Of a stretch of DNA of 64,000 bases, positions 1-9,029 are shown piece by piece. The notes below the pieces were generated by a model that saw only the letters and a list, made by a program, of their open reading frames with translations, made no database searches and was not told where the DNA came from. A program made the translations under genes and the position numbers. Positions within the stretch are counted from its first letter, which is position 1; the number at the start of each line of letters is the position of its first letter. Origin of the DNA: Alphaproteobacteria bacterium (GTDB lineage Bacteria > Pseudomonadota > Alphaproteobacteria > RF32 > CAG-239); assembly GCA_015062285.1 (NCBI GenBank), contig SUUY01000005.1, positions 1 through 64,000 on the forward strand. The letters run 5' to 3'.

Positions 1-45
1 AAAAACCGCAAGCCCTAGAAAATAAAGGCTTTGCGGTTTGTTTTT
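1..45 (-). terminator. Terminator after tRNA-fMet
   Basis: Inverted repeat with arms at about 4-14 and 27-38 (AACCGCA / TGCGGTT core), flanked by A5 on the left and T5 on the right. It can therefore stop transcription in both directions. It lies directly downstream of the minus-strand tRNA-fMet gene. Confidence 0.75.
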
Positions 46-48
46 CTT

Positions 49-125
<77 letters not shown>

Positions 126-175
126 ATAAGATATCGTCCTTTTACGCTTATATAATATACTTGTCAAGTATTTAT

Positions 176-244
176 TTAAAAAAATAATGAAATAACCACA
201 GCGAATACAAAAACCGCAACAACAACCCAATGCCAAATTTTCAT
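176..244 (-). CDS. Small single-span membrane peptide (22 aa)
   Basis: A 22-codon ORF preceded by a very strong Shine-Dalgarno (GGGAGGGAGGATAGTT before ATG). The peptide starts MKIWHW and continues with an almost uninterrupted run of V, A, F, I and L, so it would form one transmembrane helix with almost no soluble part. It lies between tRNA-fMet and the cspA terminator. I know no family for it. The strong ribosome site, the ATG and a wholly hydrophobic product argue that it is translated; its shortness is the main doubt. Confidence 0.5.
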   Translation of the reverse strand: MKIWHWVVVAVFVFAVVISLFF

Positions 245-290
245 AACTATCCTCCCTCCCTGCTTCCTTATATATAATATATATTTGCAA

Positions 291-327
291 AAATAAAAGA
301 GGCCTGGGGAAGACCTCTTTTATTTTT
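291..327 (-). terminator. Terminator of cspA, C-rich loop on the RNA
   Basis: The arms AAAAGAGG (295-302) and CCTCTTTT (314-321) enclose an 11-nt loop. In the cspA transcript (minus strand) the loop reads UCUUCCCCAGG and the stem is followed by a U-rich stretch. The UUCCCCA loop is the same motif that recurs in the candidate sRNA at 34354-34462. Confidence 0.8.
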
Positions 328-354
328 TACCTTTTAAGAGTTTGTACTAATTAA

Positions 355-555
355 CTAAAATAATTGCAGATTTCCAGCGGCTGTTCTACCGCGATCATTA
401 TACAATTCAAAACCGACTTTTTGACCATTATCCAACTTCTTTAAGCCGATTTTTTCAAGTTGGGTAATGTGAAAAAAAACATCTTTTCCACTATCTTGAG
501 CAATAAATCCATACCCTTTTTGGCAATTAAACCATTTGACAGTTCCGAATAGCAT
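355..555 (-). CDS. cspA: Cold shock protein, CspA family
   Basis: A 66-aa single cold-shock domain, the usual length. The nucleic-acid-binding motifs are both present: RNP1 as KGYGFIA (about residues 13-19) and RNP2 as VFFHI (about 26-30). It starts MLFGTVKWFN, typical of the family. It would bind single-stranded RNA and DNA in the cytoplasm and melt RNA structure. The gap of about 220 bases upstream leaves room for a long 5' leader, as in many csp genes, but I could not define one. It has its own terminator. Confidence 0.95.
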   Translation of the reverse strand: MLFGTVKWFNCQKGYGFIAQDSGKDVFFHITQLEKIGLKKLDNGQKVGFELYNDRGRTAAGNLQLF

Positions 556-775
556 TTTCGACTCCTAATTGTATTTTGTTTAAATCTAAGCTGTTAACAC
601 ATATAAATTTATTCAATTTAACAAAAAATACAATCCAACATTTTTCCTATATAGGTGGTCAAAAAAATCGCACACCACGTCAATGTTTTTTTCATGCAAA
701 TTCAATCAACTAAAAAAAACACAGCAAAATATTTTATCTAAGACGCTTTTTCTGATATATAACCTTTTATCTAAT

Positions 776-1909
776 TTATTCTTCAAAAATTTTACTCCCA
801 AACGGAATTTCTTCACCTATTCCTCTTTCTAAATCATTAATCCTTACAAACCCCATTTCTCCACTATCAATCATGATTCTATACCACATATTATCAGGGG
901 TTTTTCCTGTTAAACGTACCGTAACATTTGCGTTAAGTCTTTCCAATAAGTCAAAATCTTCGCTGGGACCATGCATAACATCAGTATCTTTTTTCAAGTG
1001 GTACAAATATCTCGCATCTTTTTTATCTATTGGAAAATTCAATACCTTTGCCACAACTATATCATCAACACCCTTTGTATCGTTACCAAAATCAACCTCT
1101 TGATAATAGTTAATTTCTTTTTTCTTAGCGAACAAATTCCAAATTTCACCCTCAGTCACATAATGACTTCCAAATGGAAACAACAACAAAACAAAAAAAA
1201 CTATCGGTACAAAAAGCTGCACCAAACGTAAATTTTGTAAATTCCATTTTTTGGGTTTAGCTACCTTAATATTCTGTTCGCAAATAAATTTTTGTAAATC
1301 TTCTTTGAGACTATCATCTGCAAATTCTAATGCTCTGACAGCCGAAGCCACCGCCAAGCTCAATTTTCCTGCTTTTTTATATGCCACTATATTATGAATA
1401 AATATACGCAAGCTCTCAGATTTTGAAACAGGAAATTTCCAATTATTTTGCAAAGCCGCTATATTCTTAAAAAATGCGTTCCAATTCCACCAACCCAGCA
1501 ACCAATTTTGTACTGCAGTCTTAAAATTAAACTTTATTGCTTGTTTATAGTCGCAAATTTCTAGTTTGTTATTTATTTTATACTTTATTCCTAATCCCAA
1601 AACTTTTTCGAGTTTAATGGCTCTAATATCCGTCATACCGTCAAGAAATGGAATTATACTATCAATATCAGGATAATCGTGTTTTTCATAAACAGCCGAA
1701 AGCAAATTATAATCTTCACGTTTACTTTCATCAGAAATTACATTCCATGCCTCCGAAATAAGTTGAAATTTTTCTACCGCTTCTTCAGATTGGTTAATAT
1801 CCGGATGCCAATATTTTGCCAACTCTCTATAGTTTGCTTTAATTAGTGAAATATCTGTATAATAATTTGCATTTAATGCTTCATAATACCCTAAAACATC
1901 CTGCTTCAT
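776..1909 (-). CDS. Membrane-anchored J-domain protein with C-terminal SH3-like domain
   Basis: 377 aa. Residues 4-70 are a J domain with the HPD triad at 35-37, so it should stimulate an Hsp70 (DnaK) ATPase. A middle helical part has no family I recognise. One transmembrane helix lies at about 228-246 (VQLFVPIVFFVLLLF). Residues about 308-362 resemble a bacterial SH3 domain, which would sit outside the membrane. Its start abuts the stop of the previous flagellar gene (1909/1910), so it is the last gene of the fliF operon. A DnaJ-like protein of this layout in a flagellar operon is unusual; a role in secretion or assembly is inference. Confidence 0.75.
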   Translation of the reverse strand: MKQDVLGYYEALNANYYTDISLIKANYRELAKYWHPDINQSEEAVEKFQLISEAWNVISDESKREDYNLLSAVYEKHDYPDIDSIIPFLDGMTDIRAIKLEKVLGLGIKYKINNKLEICDYKQAIKFNFKTAVQNWLLGWWNWNAFFKNIAALQNNWKFPVSKSESLRIFIHNIVAYKKAGKLSLAVASAVRALEFADDSLKEDLQKFICEQNIKVAKPKKWNLQNLRLVQLFVPIVFFVLLLFPFGSHYVTEGEIWNLFAKKKEINYYQEVDFGNDTKGVDDIVVAKVLNFPIDKKDARYLYHLKKDTDVMHGPSEDFDLLERLNANVTVRLTGKTPDNMWYRIMIDSGEMGFVRINDLERGIGEEIPFGSKIFEE

Positions 1910-3508
1910 CTATATATAAACTCCCTCTCTTGAAAACTTATTTTCGCTCTCTATTTTTATAAAATCGGTTTTCAAATTAATCTTTATAGTTCCGACATAA
2001 TCAACATCATACAAGCATTTTTTAAACAAATTAATAATTTGCGAACAAAAATCATTACTTTGTTCTTTAGATGTCCTTATAATCAGATCAAGTCTTCTTT
2101 CTTTTGCAGAAGAAAATCCATCAAACTGAAAAGCACCCAAATTTGTAAACTCCGTGTCAACTACAAATCTAATCCCCCTTCTATGATTATTTTTATTTTT
2201 TTCTTCTTGCCTATCTCTGGCAACAGATATTTTCCACGAAAACACTTGATTCCCATCAAAAAAAGGAACTTCTATAATTTTCCATGTTGGAGTATCTCTT
2301 AAAGCTGAAGACAAAATATTTTCTGCATTCGATAAAATTTCATTACCTCTTGGCAATACCCCAATTTTATTATAAGTATCTTCTCCTATCCAATCACTGA
2401 TTTTTCCGGTTTGGACAGCCTTATAAAAAGAAAACAAATTACTGAACAAATCAGGTTTCAATCCTGGAATTTTTGCGACAATATCGCCTACTATCGGCTG
2501 ATAAAATACATTTCTAATTATCGGATCAATTAATTTTACTAATGGCTTAATTATCTCATTTGGCTTTGATAATGTTTTTAATATATCATCGGTTCTGACT
2601 TCTCGCTCAATATGCTGCGGCATGGTATTTTTTAAAAATTCCACAACAGTCTTCAACTTAATACCAATCTCATTTTGCAAAAAATTATCTGTAATCTTAA
2701 TCTCCATTTGTAACGGCACATCATTGGGCATCTTAATAAAAGAATTATGCAAAATTTTGCCTAAAGGAGTATCAAACACCATTAATTGCTCTTGAATATT
2801 TTGTGGTATATATTTTGCCGGAAACAAATTACCATCTATATTTTTTATGTTGTTTACAAGCTGTTTTTCTAATCTTGCAAATTGCTCTGTACCAATATTT
2901 TCTCGCATTATCGCCCGCAAAGTATCTCTAATCGGCATTAAAACCGAATCATCATATTCAACAGCCATACCAACATTTTTCAAAACCGGAATTACATCTA
3001 TAAATTCAACACTTTTCAAAACATGAGTTTTATAAGTTGCAGGAAAATTAATTTCATTCATTAGCTTTTCAATCACTTGTCCTGCTCTTATGCTCGGCAA
3101 CTCAACAAACGGCTTATTTGTATCTATTTTTATTGCCGGACTTTCATTTAAAGTTGAAACATTTTGCTTCATCACAGGCACATCAGCCTTGCTGTTTACC
3201 AATTGTAAACTACCGCCCACTTGAACTTTAACACTATAATTATAAATATTATTTATCAGTACATCTTGTTTAATATTTTCCGGAAATTTAACATCAACCA
3301 AAAGCTTCACGCCTGCTGCATCTTGCAATTCCATGCGAAACAAGTTGTTATTGTTTATCAGCTCTAAATTTAAAAGTGAATTTACCCTAAAAACCATCCC
3401 CGGTTTAACAAACTCAGGAAGCTCTTGAGGAATGAGTGTTATCATCTTATCACCAACACTTATTCCTGTTCCCAATAAAAGAGATGAAGAAATAATATTA
3501 TCCACCAT
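1910..3508 (-). CDS. FliK-like flagellar operon protein of unknown function
   Basis: 532 aa with no signal peptide and no membrane span. The last 110 residues contain a block (RGIRFVVDTEFTNLGAFQFD followed by a basic stretch and RLDLIIRT) that resembles the C-terminal hook-length-control fold, including the LG pair seen in FliK proteins. The N-terminal part is low in recognisable motifs. It overlaps the end of flhG by 11 bases, which indicates translational coupling. The real fliK is at 15740-17461, so this is a second, diverged member or a FliK-like partner. Function not established. Confidence 0.55.
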   Translation of the reverse strand: MVDNIISSSLLLGTGISVGDKMITLIPQELPEFVKPGMVFRVNSLLNLELINNNNLFRMELQDAAGVKLLVDVKFPENIKQDVLINNIYNYSVKVQVGGSLQLVNSKADVPVMKQNVSTLNESPAIKIDTNKPFVELPSIRAGQVIEKLMNEINFPATYKTHVLKSVEFIDVIPVLKNVGMAVEYDDSVLMPIRDTLRAIMRENIGTEQFARLEKQLVNNIKNIDGNLFPAKYIPQNIQEQLMVFDTPLGKILHNSFIKMPNDVPLQMEIKITDNFLQNEIGIKLKTVVEFLKNTMPQHIEREVRTDDILKTLSKPNEIIKPLVKLIDPIIRNVFYQPIVGDIVAKIPGLKPDLFSNLFSFYKAVQTGKISDWIGEDTYNKIGVLPRGNEILSNAENILSSALRDTPTWKIIEVPFFDGNQVFSWKISVARDRQEEKNKNNHRRGIRFVVDTEFTNLGAFQFDGFSSAKERRLDLIIRTSKEQSNDFCSQIINLFKKCLYDVDYVGTIKINLKTDFIKIESENKFSREGVYI

Positions 3509-4301
3509 TTATCAGCCTTTTTGCAATTTTCATTACATCTTCTGCAGCCTCCGAAGTAGGATATCTGCTTATCACGGACATCTTATTACGAATTGCGTCT
3601 CTAACTCTTGTATCCCTACGAACAACCCCCAATAAACTCGGCTTAAAATTCAAAAATTCATCACATGCTCGTAACAATAAATCAAAAGTACGCTTTCCCT
3701 CGAACAAACCATCAGCCTGATTAACAACAACATCAATCTTACTTTTCGGATATTGCTCTTGCATTAATTTAATATAAGCATATGATCCGGTCAATGAAGA
3801 TGCCTCACCCGTACAAACAACAATTATTTGTTCCGCCATTCCGGATAATATTCTAACCGATTTTCCTAACCCGGCTCCTATATCTAAAATCATCTTATCA
3901 TAAATACTGGCCAAAGAACATAAATCTTCACCTAATATTTGCAAGCGCCCAACCGGAACAGATGCCAAACCGGCTGCATCGGACCTTCCTGATATTATAT
4001 CAAAATGCCCTTTATCATAATTACATATTATCTGATTTAAGCTGTTTTCACATCTTATGGCATTTCCTAGATCATACTTGGGATTGAGCCCCAATTGAAC
4101 ATCAATATTTTCCATTCCCAAAGCTCCATCAAGAAGCAAAATCTTTTTTCTTAACAAACTCAAAGCATGTGCTAAAGTAATTGCAAACCAAGTTTTTCCG
4201 ACACCACCATGTCCGGAGGCAATAGCTATAATATTTTTTCCCTTATTAGGCACAGAAACAAAAAACGATTCGCCTTGTTTTTGTTGCTCTTGTTCCTGCA
4301 T
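3498..4301 (-). CDS. flhG: FlhG/FleN-type MinD-like ATPase
   Basis: 267 aa. A MinD/ParA-type ATPase that with FlhF sets flagellar number and position. A deviant Walker A (SGHGGVGKT) is at about residues 29-37, switch sequence LLDGALGMENIDVQLGL follows, and DIGAGLG is the Walker B region. A membrane-targeting helix is plausible at the C-terminus but not obvious. The first lysine of the ParA-type motif (normally KGGxxK) is His31 here, confirmed in the DNA as CAT. It lies immediately after flhF, as is usual. The family assignment rests on both sequence and neighbours. Confidence 0.88.
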   Translation of the reverse strand: MQEQEQQKQGESFFVSVPNKGKNIIAIASGHGGVGKTWFAITLAHALSLLRKKILLLDGALGMENIDVQLGLNPKYDLGNAIRCENSLNQIICNYDKGHFDIISGRSDAAGLASVPVGRLQILGEDLCSLASIYDKMILDIGAGLGKSVRILSGMAEQIIVVCTGEASSLTGSYAYIKLMQEQYPKSKIDVVVNQADGLFEGKRTFDLLLRACDEFLNFKPSLLGVVRRDTRVRDAIRNKMSVISRYPTSEAAEDVMKIAKRLINGG

Positions 4302-4312
4302 ACAAACCTCGC

Positions 4313-5233
4313 TTATTGTAAAATAAGTTTAGATAATTTTTTAGCATCAATACTGGCTAAGCCCTTTGTAACAGATGCCCCTATACCAACAGCACATAGT
4401 CCAAGCTTTAGCTGACATCCCACACTAAGTACTCCCCCTATTCTTCTGGTCAAATCAAGTCTTGTTGGCAATAATAAATTAGCACCCATTGATTTAAATA
4501 TTTCGGCAATTTCTAATGCTTCCGACACATTTCTACAAGCATCTGCCGTCAATATTTTATCCCCCTTAAATACATCTGCAAACTCCGAAACTCTTCTAAG
4601 TTCTGTTTCGACAAAAGGATTTATTCCCGGAGTATCAATTAAAACTTTATCATATTGTATCGATATTTTTTGTAAAAAATCAAATAATTCTTGCGGATCT
4701 TTATAAAAATAAAAGTCCACGTCCAAAATATCTGCCATAGTTTTCAACTGTTGGTTTGCACCGGCCCTAACATTATCTGTACTCACAACTGCAACCGATA
4801 TATTATCCATTTTTGCTTTTGTTGCAAGTTTAGCTATGACTGTTGATTTTCCAACTCCTGGTGTCCCCATAAACATCTGAACCCGATTGTCACTATGTAA
4901 TATTGAGCAAAAATCAAATATATTATTCAGAGCGCTTTCTAAAACCTGATCACCACCAACACCATCGTCAATATTTTTTTTACATTCAGCAATAATCTGT
5001 TGTTTTGAAATCTCATCAACGCAATGATATTCCAGAGCCCTTTGCAAGCTCAGTAAATCAAACATACTAATATTATTTTCATTTTGCGGCTTATTTTCAT
5101 TGCAAGATGCCGTAACAACTATTCCTCCATGAATTTTTTGTTGATTCAATATAACGGCATCTTCTCCCAATGTTGCCCTAATTTGCAGCATTGCCTGATT
5201 TATATTCGGAGCAAAAAAACTTTCAATAGACAT
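4313..5233 (-). CDS. flhF: FlhF, SRP-like GTPase for flagellar placement
   Basis: 306 aa. It has the short N-terminal FlhF region (SFFAPNINQAMLQIRATLGE), a linker, and an SRP-type G domain with P-loop GTPGVGKST, DNVRAGA and the DTPG motif. It recruits the first basal-body parts to the pole in other bacteria. It sits four bases after flhA and is followed by flhG, the classic order. It is shorter than enterobacterial or Vibrio FlhF because the linker is short. Confidence 0.93.
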   Translation of the reverse strand: MSIESFFAPNINQAMLQIRATLGEDAVILNQQKIHGGIVVTASCNENKPQNENNISMFDLLSLQRALEYHCVDEISKQQIIAECKKNIDDGVGGDQVLESALNNIFDFCSILHSDNRVQMFMGTPGVGKSTVIAKLATKAKMDNISVAVVSTDNVRAGANQQLKTMADILDVDFYFYKDPQELFDFLQKISIQYDKVLIDTPGINPFVETELRRVSEFADVFKGDKILTADACRNVSEALEIAEIFKSMGANLLLPTRLDLTRRIGGVLSVGCQLKLGLCAVGIGASVTKGLASIDAKKLSKLILQ

Positions 5234-5236
5234 ATT

Positions 5237-7342
5237 CTAAATCTGTCCTACAGTCTTAATCTTAGCCTTAGGGTATATCTCGTTTTGTGACATCACCACT
5301 GTTAAAGGTCTAAATCTTTCAATAATAGATCTCACAAAAGGACGAACAGCAGGACTTGTAAGCAGAACTGCACTTTCACCTTTTAAAGCCAATTCTTCTA
5401 AAACTGTACGAACCTTATTAATAAAGTTTTGCAAATTAGAAGGAGCCATTGCTAACTGTCGTTCATCTCCCTCACCTACAATGGATTCAGCAAACATCTG
5501 TTCCCACTCCGGAGAAAGTGTAACCAACGGAATAACCCCAAACTGATTTGCATATGCATTTGATAACTGTCTACTCAACCTTGTTCTGACATGTTCGGTA
5601 ATTGTCATAAGGCTCCTGGTTGTAGTAACAGCCTCCGATATACCTTCCAAAATTGTCGGCAAATCTCGAATAGAAACACGCTCTTGCAACAAGTTTTGTA
5701 ATACTCTTTGCAAAGCACCCAAACTGATTTTATTTGGAATAAGTTCCTTAACAAGTTTCTGATGTTCCTTGTCAAGTTCATCAAGAAGTTTTTGTGTCTC
5801 TGCATAAGACAACAATTCCGGCATATTATCTTTCACCAACTCAGTAATATGAGTTGTTACCACTGTTGCCGGATCAACCACTGTATATCCTCTAAACATA
5901 GCTTCTTCTCTATAAGAAGGATCAATCCACATAGCTTTGAGACCAAATGTCGGCTCAACCGTATTTTCTCCGGGAAGCGTAATTGCTTCACCTCGCGGAT
6001 CCATAACCAACAATTGAGTTGGGCGAAGCTCTCCTTTACCGGAACGAACTTCCTTAATATATATATGATATTCATTAGCTTCCAACTGCATATTATCCTG
6101 AATACGAATTGAAGGCATCACAAATCCTAATTCTGAAGCCAACGCCCTACGCAAAGCTTTAATCTGATCTGTGAGTTTCCGGTTTGTATCTTCATTTATC
6201 AGCGGTAACAATCCATAACCAATTTCCAACCTAATCAAATCAACACGCAAAGCATTAGAAATAGGTTCATCTGCTGCCTTAGCTAATTTTCCTTGTTTTT
6301 GTTCCTGCTCCATAACCGCCTGAGCTTGTGCCAAAGCTTCTTTTTGACGTTTATCTAAATAATAAGCAGTCGCTCCGGTAAGCGATGCTAAAACAAAAAA
6401 CGGAATAGCAGGAGTACCGGGAATCATACCCAAAGCCACAGCCAAAAACGAGCTCATTCCTAGAGCTTTAGGATAATTTGCAACCTGATCGAATAACACT
6501 TTATCTGTTGAATCTGTCATACCGGCTTTCGAAACCAAAATACCGGCAGCAACAGAAACAATCAAAGCAGGGACTTGGCTTACCAACCCATCTCCGACAG
6601 TAAGCTTGGTAAAAGCTTCACCTGCTGCAGAAAAACTCATATTATTTTGTACCATTCCGATAATAATACCGGCAACAATATTAATAAAAGTAATAATCAA
6701 GCCGGCAATTGCATCTCCTCGCACAAACTTTGAAGCACCGTCCATAGCTCCATAAAAAGAACTCTCTTTCGATAAATCCTCACGACGTTTACGAGCCTCA
6801 TCTTCATTAATAAGTCCGGAAGATAAATCAGCATCAATTGCCATTTGCTTACCGGGCATCGCATCTAAGGCAAAACGTGCGGCAACTTCCGCAATACGAC
6901 CGGAACCTTTGGTAATAACAACAAAATTTACCAAAACTAATATTGCAAAAACAATAACACCAATAACAAAATTATTACCCATAATAAAACCGCCAAAAGC
7001 TTTAATAACTTCCCCGGCTGCATCAGACCCCATATGACCTTTAGAAAGAATTAATCGTGTCGATGCAAGGTTTAAAGCTAAACGATACATTGTAACAATT
7101 AATAGCACCAAAGGAAAAGAGCTAAATTCAATAGGCTTTTCAATAAATATTGCCATCATCAAGACTAAACATGATATCGTTATTGACAACGCCAAAGAAA
7201 CATCCAACAACCATGCCGGCATTGGCATAATCAATATTACCAACATCAAAATTATGGCTAATGCAAAGAAAATGTCTCCACGTCTAGCGGAACTGATTAA
7301 CATATCCTTAAATGATTTTCCAAACATATTTGAGGCAGCCAT
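5237..7342 (-). CDS. flhA: FlhA, flagellar type III export gate
   Basis: 701 aa, the normal family length. The N-terminal third holds about eight membrane helices (for example MLVILIMPMPAWLLDVSLAL). The conserved cytoplasmic FHIPEP segment is present (RFALDAMPGKQMAIDADLSSG at about 150-170). The C-terminal cytoplasmic domain docks export substrates and chaperones. It lies seven bases after flbD in the fliF operon. Identification is secure. Confidence 0.97.
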   Translation of the reverse strand: MAASNMFGKSFKDMLISSARRGDIFFALAIILMLVILIMPMPAWLLDVSLALSITISCLVLMMAIFIEKPIEFSSFPLVLLIVTMYRLALNLASTRLILSKGHMGSDAAGEVIKAFGGFIMGNNFVIGVIVFAILVLVNFVVITKGSGRIAEVAARFALDAMPGKQMAIDADLSSGLINEDEARKRREDLSKESSFYGAMDGASKFVRGDAIAGLIITFINIVAGIIIGMVQNNMSFSAAGEAFTKLTVGDGLVSQVPALIVSVAAGILVSKAGMTDSTDKVLFDQVANYPKALGMSSFLAVALGMIPGTPAIPFFVLASLTGATAYYLDKRQKEALAQAQAVMEQEQKQGKLAKAADEPISNALRVDLIRLEIGYGLLPLINEDTNRKLTDQIKALRRALASELGFVMPSIRIQDNMQLEANEYHIYIKEVRSGKGELRPTQLLVMDPRGEAITLPGENTVEPTFGLKAMWIDPSYREEAMFRGYTVVDPATVVTTHITELVKDNMPELLSYAETQKLLDELDKEHQKLVKELIPNKISLGALQRVLQNLLQERVSIRDLPTILEGISEAVTTTRSLMTITEHVRTRLSRQLSNAYANQFGVIPLVTLSPEWEQMFAESIVGEGDERQLAMAPSNLQNFINKVRTVLEELALKGESAVLLTSPAVRPFVRSIIERFRPLTVVMSQNEIYPKAKIKTVGQI

Positions 7343-7348
7343 ACGATA

Positions 7349-8650
7349 TTATCCTAAATTTGACGGAGGTACATCAAAACCTTCTTCTTGATATTGTTTT
7401 AACTTATTACGCAATGTCCTTATAGAAATCCCCAAAATATTTGCAGCTGTTGTCCTATTTCCTAAGGTATGCTTTAGAGTATCAATAATCAATTTTCTTT
7501 CCATACCGGCAACCGTCTGCCCTACTTCTGTTCTTTCAATTTCATCTGTTTCCTCTTTGGGCAACATTATTGCATCAACACTTATCTCATCGCCAACAGA
7601 AAGTAGAACTGCTCGATGCATAGTGTTTTCTAATTCACGCACATTTCCAGGCCAGCTATATGCCAACAATGCTTTTTCAGCTTCTTTTGACAAATCTTTC
7701 ATTGGCAAATCATTTAGTTCTGAATATTTCTTTATAAAATGTTTTGCCAAAACAACTATATCACCGGCTCTGTCTTTCAAATCCGGAATATTAATATTAA
7801 TCACATTCAAACGATAATACAAATCTTGCCTGAAGGTTCCGTTGTCAACCGCCGCCTGTAAATTTCTGTTTGATGTGGCGATAATTCTGGTATTAACTTT
7901 TATCGGCGATTTTCCACCGATACGATCTATTTCTTTTTCCTGTATTGCACGCAATAACTTAGCTTGAATAGCGATATCCATTTCCGAAATCTCATCAAGT
8001 AATAATGTACCTTCAGATGCTTCTTCAAACTTTCCGATTCTACGAGCCACCGCACCGGTAAATGCTCCTTTTTCATACCCGAACAATTCTGATTCCAATA
8101 ATGTTTCAGGAATTGCAGCGCAATTCACCGCAACAAATTTTTTATTTGCTCGCTTTGAATTATCATGAATAAAACGAGAAAAAATTTCTTTACCGGTTCC
8201 GGAATTGCCGGTCAACAACACACTAGCCTCAGAAGGAGCAACTTGTTTAGCAAGTTTCAATATATTTTCTGTTTTCTTATCACCATAAATCAAAGCATGA
8301 TTATCTCTTGTTGCAGCAGCCAGTACTGCTCCTATTAATTCCGGATCAGGAGGCAGAGGGATATACTCCTTTGCTCCGGCTTTAATGGCTCTCACTGCCA
8401 ACGAGGTGTCATTAGCCACACCACAAGCAACAACCAAAACATTAATTCTTTCTGTTTCCAGTGATTTAATAAACTTTTCTATATCAAGCTTAACATCGAC
8501 CATTATCAACTCAACACTCTTGCCGGAGCGCAAAATATCTAAAGCCTTTTCGATGGAATCAGCAAGCAGAACCTGTCCTCCTTGATCCATTGCTATTTTG
8601 CTGGCGGCTCCTATTTGTCCGTTAAGTGTCCCGACAATAAGTATTTCCAT
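7349..8650 (-). CDS. flbD: FlbD-type sigma-54 activator
   Basis: 433 aa. Residues 1-120 are a receiver-like domain that lacks the usual acidic pocket (it begins EILIVGTLNG), as in FlbD proteins that work without classic phosphorylation. Residues about 130-370 are a sigma-54 AAA+ domain with TGNSGTGKE and the GAFTGA loop that contacts sigma-54. The C-terminus is a Fis-type helix-turn-helix (TAANILGISIRTLRNKLKQY). It is in the flagellar operon and is the expected activator of the promoters at 17498-17514 and 37660-37676. Confidence 0.92.
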   Translation of the reverse strand: MEILIVGTLNGQIGAASKIAMDQGGQVLLADSIEKALDILRSGKSVELIMVDVKLDIEKFIKSLETERINVLVVACGVANDTSLAVRAIKAGAKEYIPLPPDPELIGAVLAAATRDNHALIYGDKKTENILKLAKQVAPSEASVLLTGNSGTGKEIFSRFIHDNSKRANKKFVAVNCAAIPETLLESELFGYEKGAFTGAVARRIGKFEEASEGTLLLDEISEMDIAIQAKLLRAIQEKEIDRIGGKSPIKVNTRIIATSNRNLQAAVDNGTFRQDLYYRLNVININIPDLKDRAGDIVVLAKHFIKKYSELNDLPMKDLSKEAEKALLAYSWPGNVRELENTMHRAVLLSVGDEISVDAIMLPKEETDEIERTEVGQTVAGMERKLIIDTLKHTLGNRTTAANILGISIRTLRNKLKQYQEEGFDVPPSNLG

Positions 8651-8664
8651 TGATGATTTCCTGT

Positions 8665-9018
8665 CTATTTATTAGTCGCTTTCACAATCTCGGTCATAGT
8701 AATTCCAAGCTTATCATCAACTACTACAACCTCTCCTCTGGCAACCAAATTATTATTAACATAAATATCTATGGCCTCTCCAACTTTCCGATCTAATTCT
8801 ACTATCGCCCCTTTATTAAGCTTCATCAGTTGAGAAACAGTCATATTTGTTTTACCCAACACAGCAGAAACCTTAACCGGTATATTATACACAGCTTCCA
8901 AATCACTGGTAGAGGTAGGAATATCAAAATCTTCCATACCGCTATCTTTTCTTAAGATAGGCTCATCATCCAGCGATTGCATTTCTTTCATTTCATCTAA
9001 TTCTAAATTATTTTCCAT
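8665..9018 (-). CDS. fliN: FliN, flagellar C-ring switch protein
   Basis: 117 aa. The acidic N-terminal 35 residues are followed by a SpoA/FliN domain (IPVKVSAVLGKTNMTVSQLM, then LDRKVGEAIDIYVNNNLVARGEVVVVDDKLGI). FliN forms the bottom of the C-ring and docks FliH for export. It lies between fliH and flbD, as in other alphaproteobacteria. FliM is not in the window. Confidence 0.92.
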   Translation of the reverse strand: MENNLELDEMKEMQSLDDEPILRKDSGMEDFDIPTSTSDLEAVYNIPVKVSAVLGKTNMTVSQLMKLNKGAIVELDRKVGEAIDIYVNNNLVARGEVVVVDDKLGITMTEIVKATNK

Positions 9019-9029
9019 TTTCCCTCTCT

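Noticed and set aside
1910..3508. Calling this gene fliK
   Set aside because: The gene at 15740-17461 has the full Flg_hook domain and lies in the hook operon; this one is only similar at the C-terminus.
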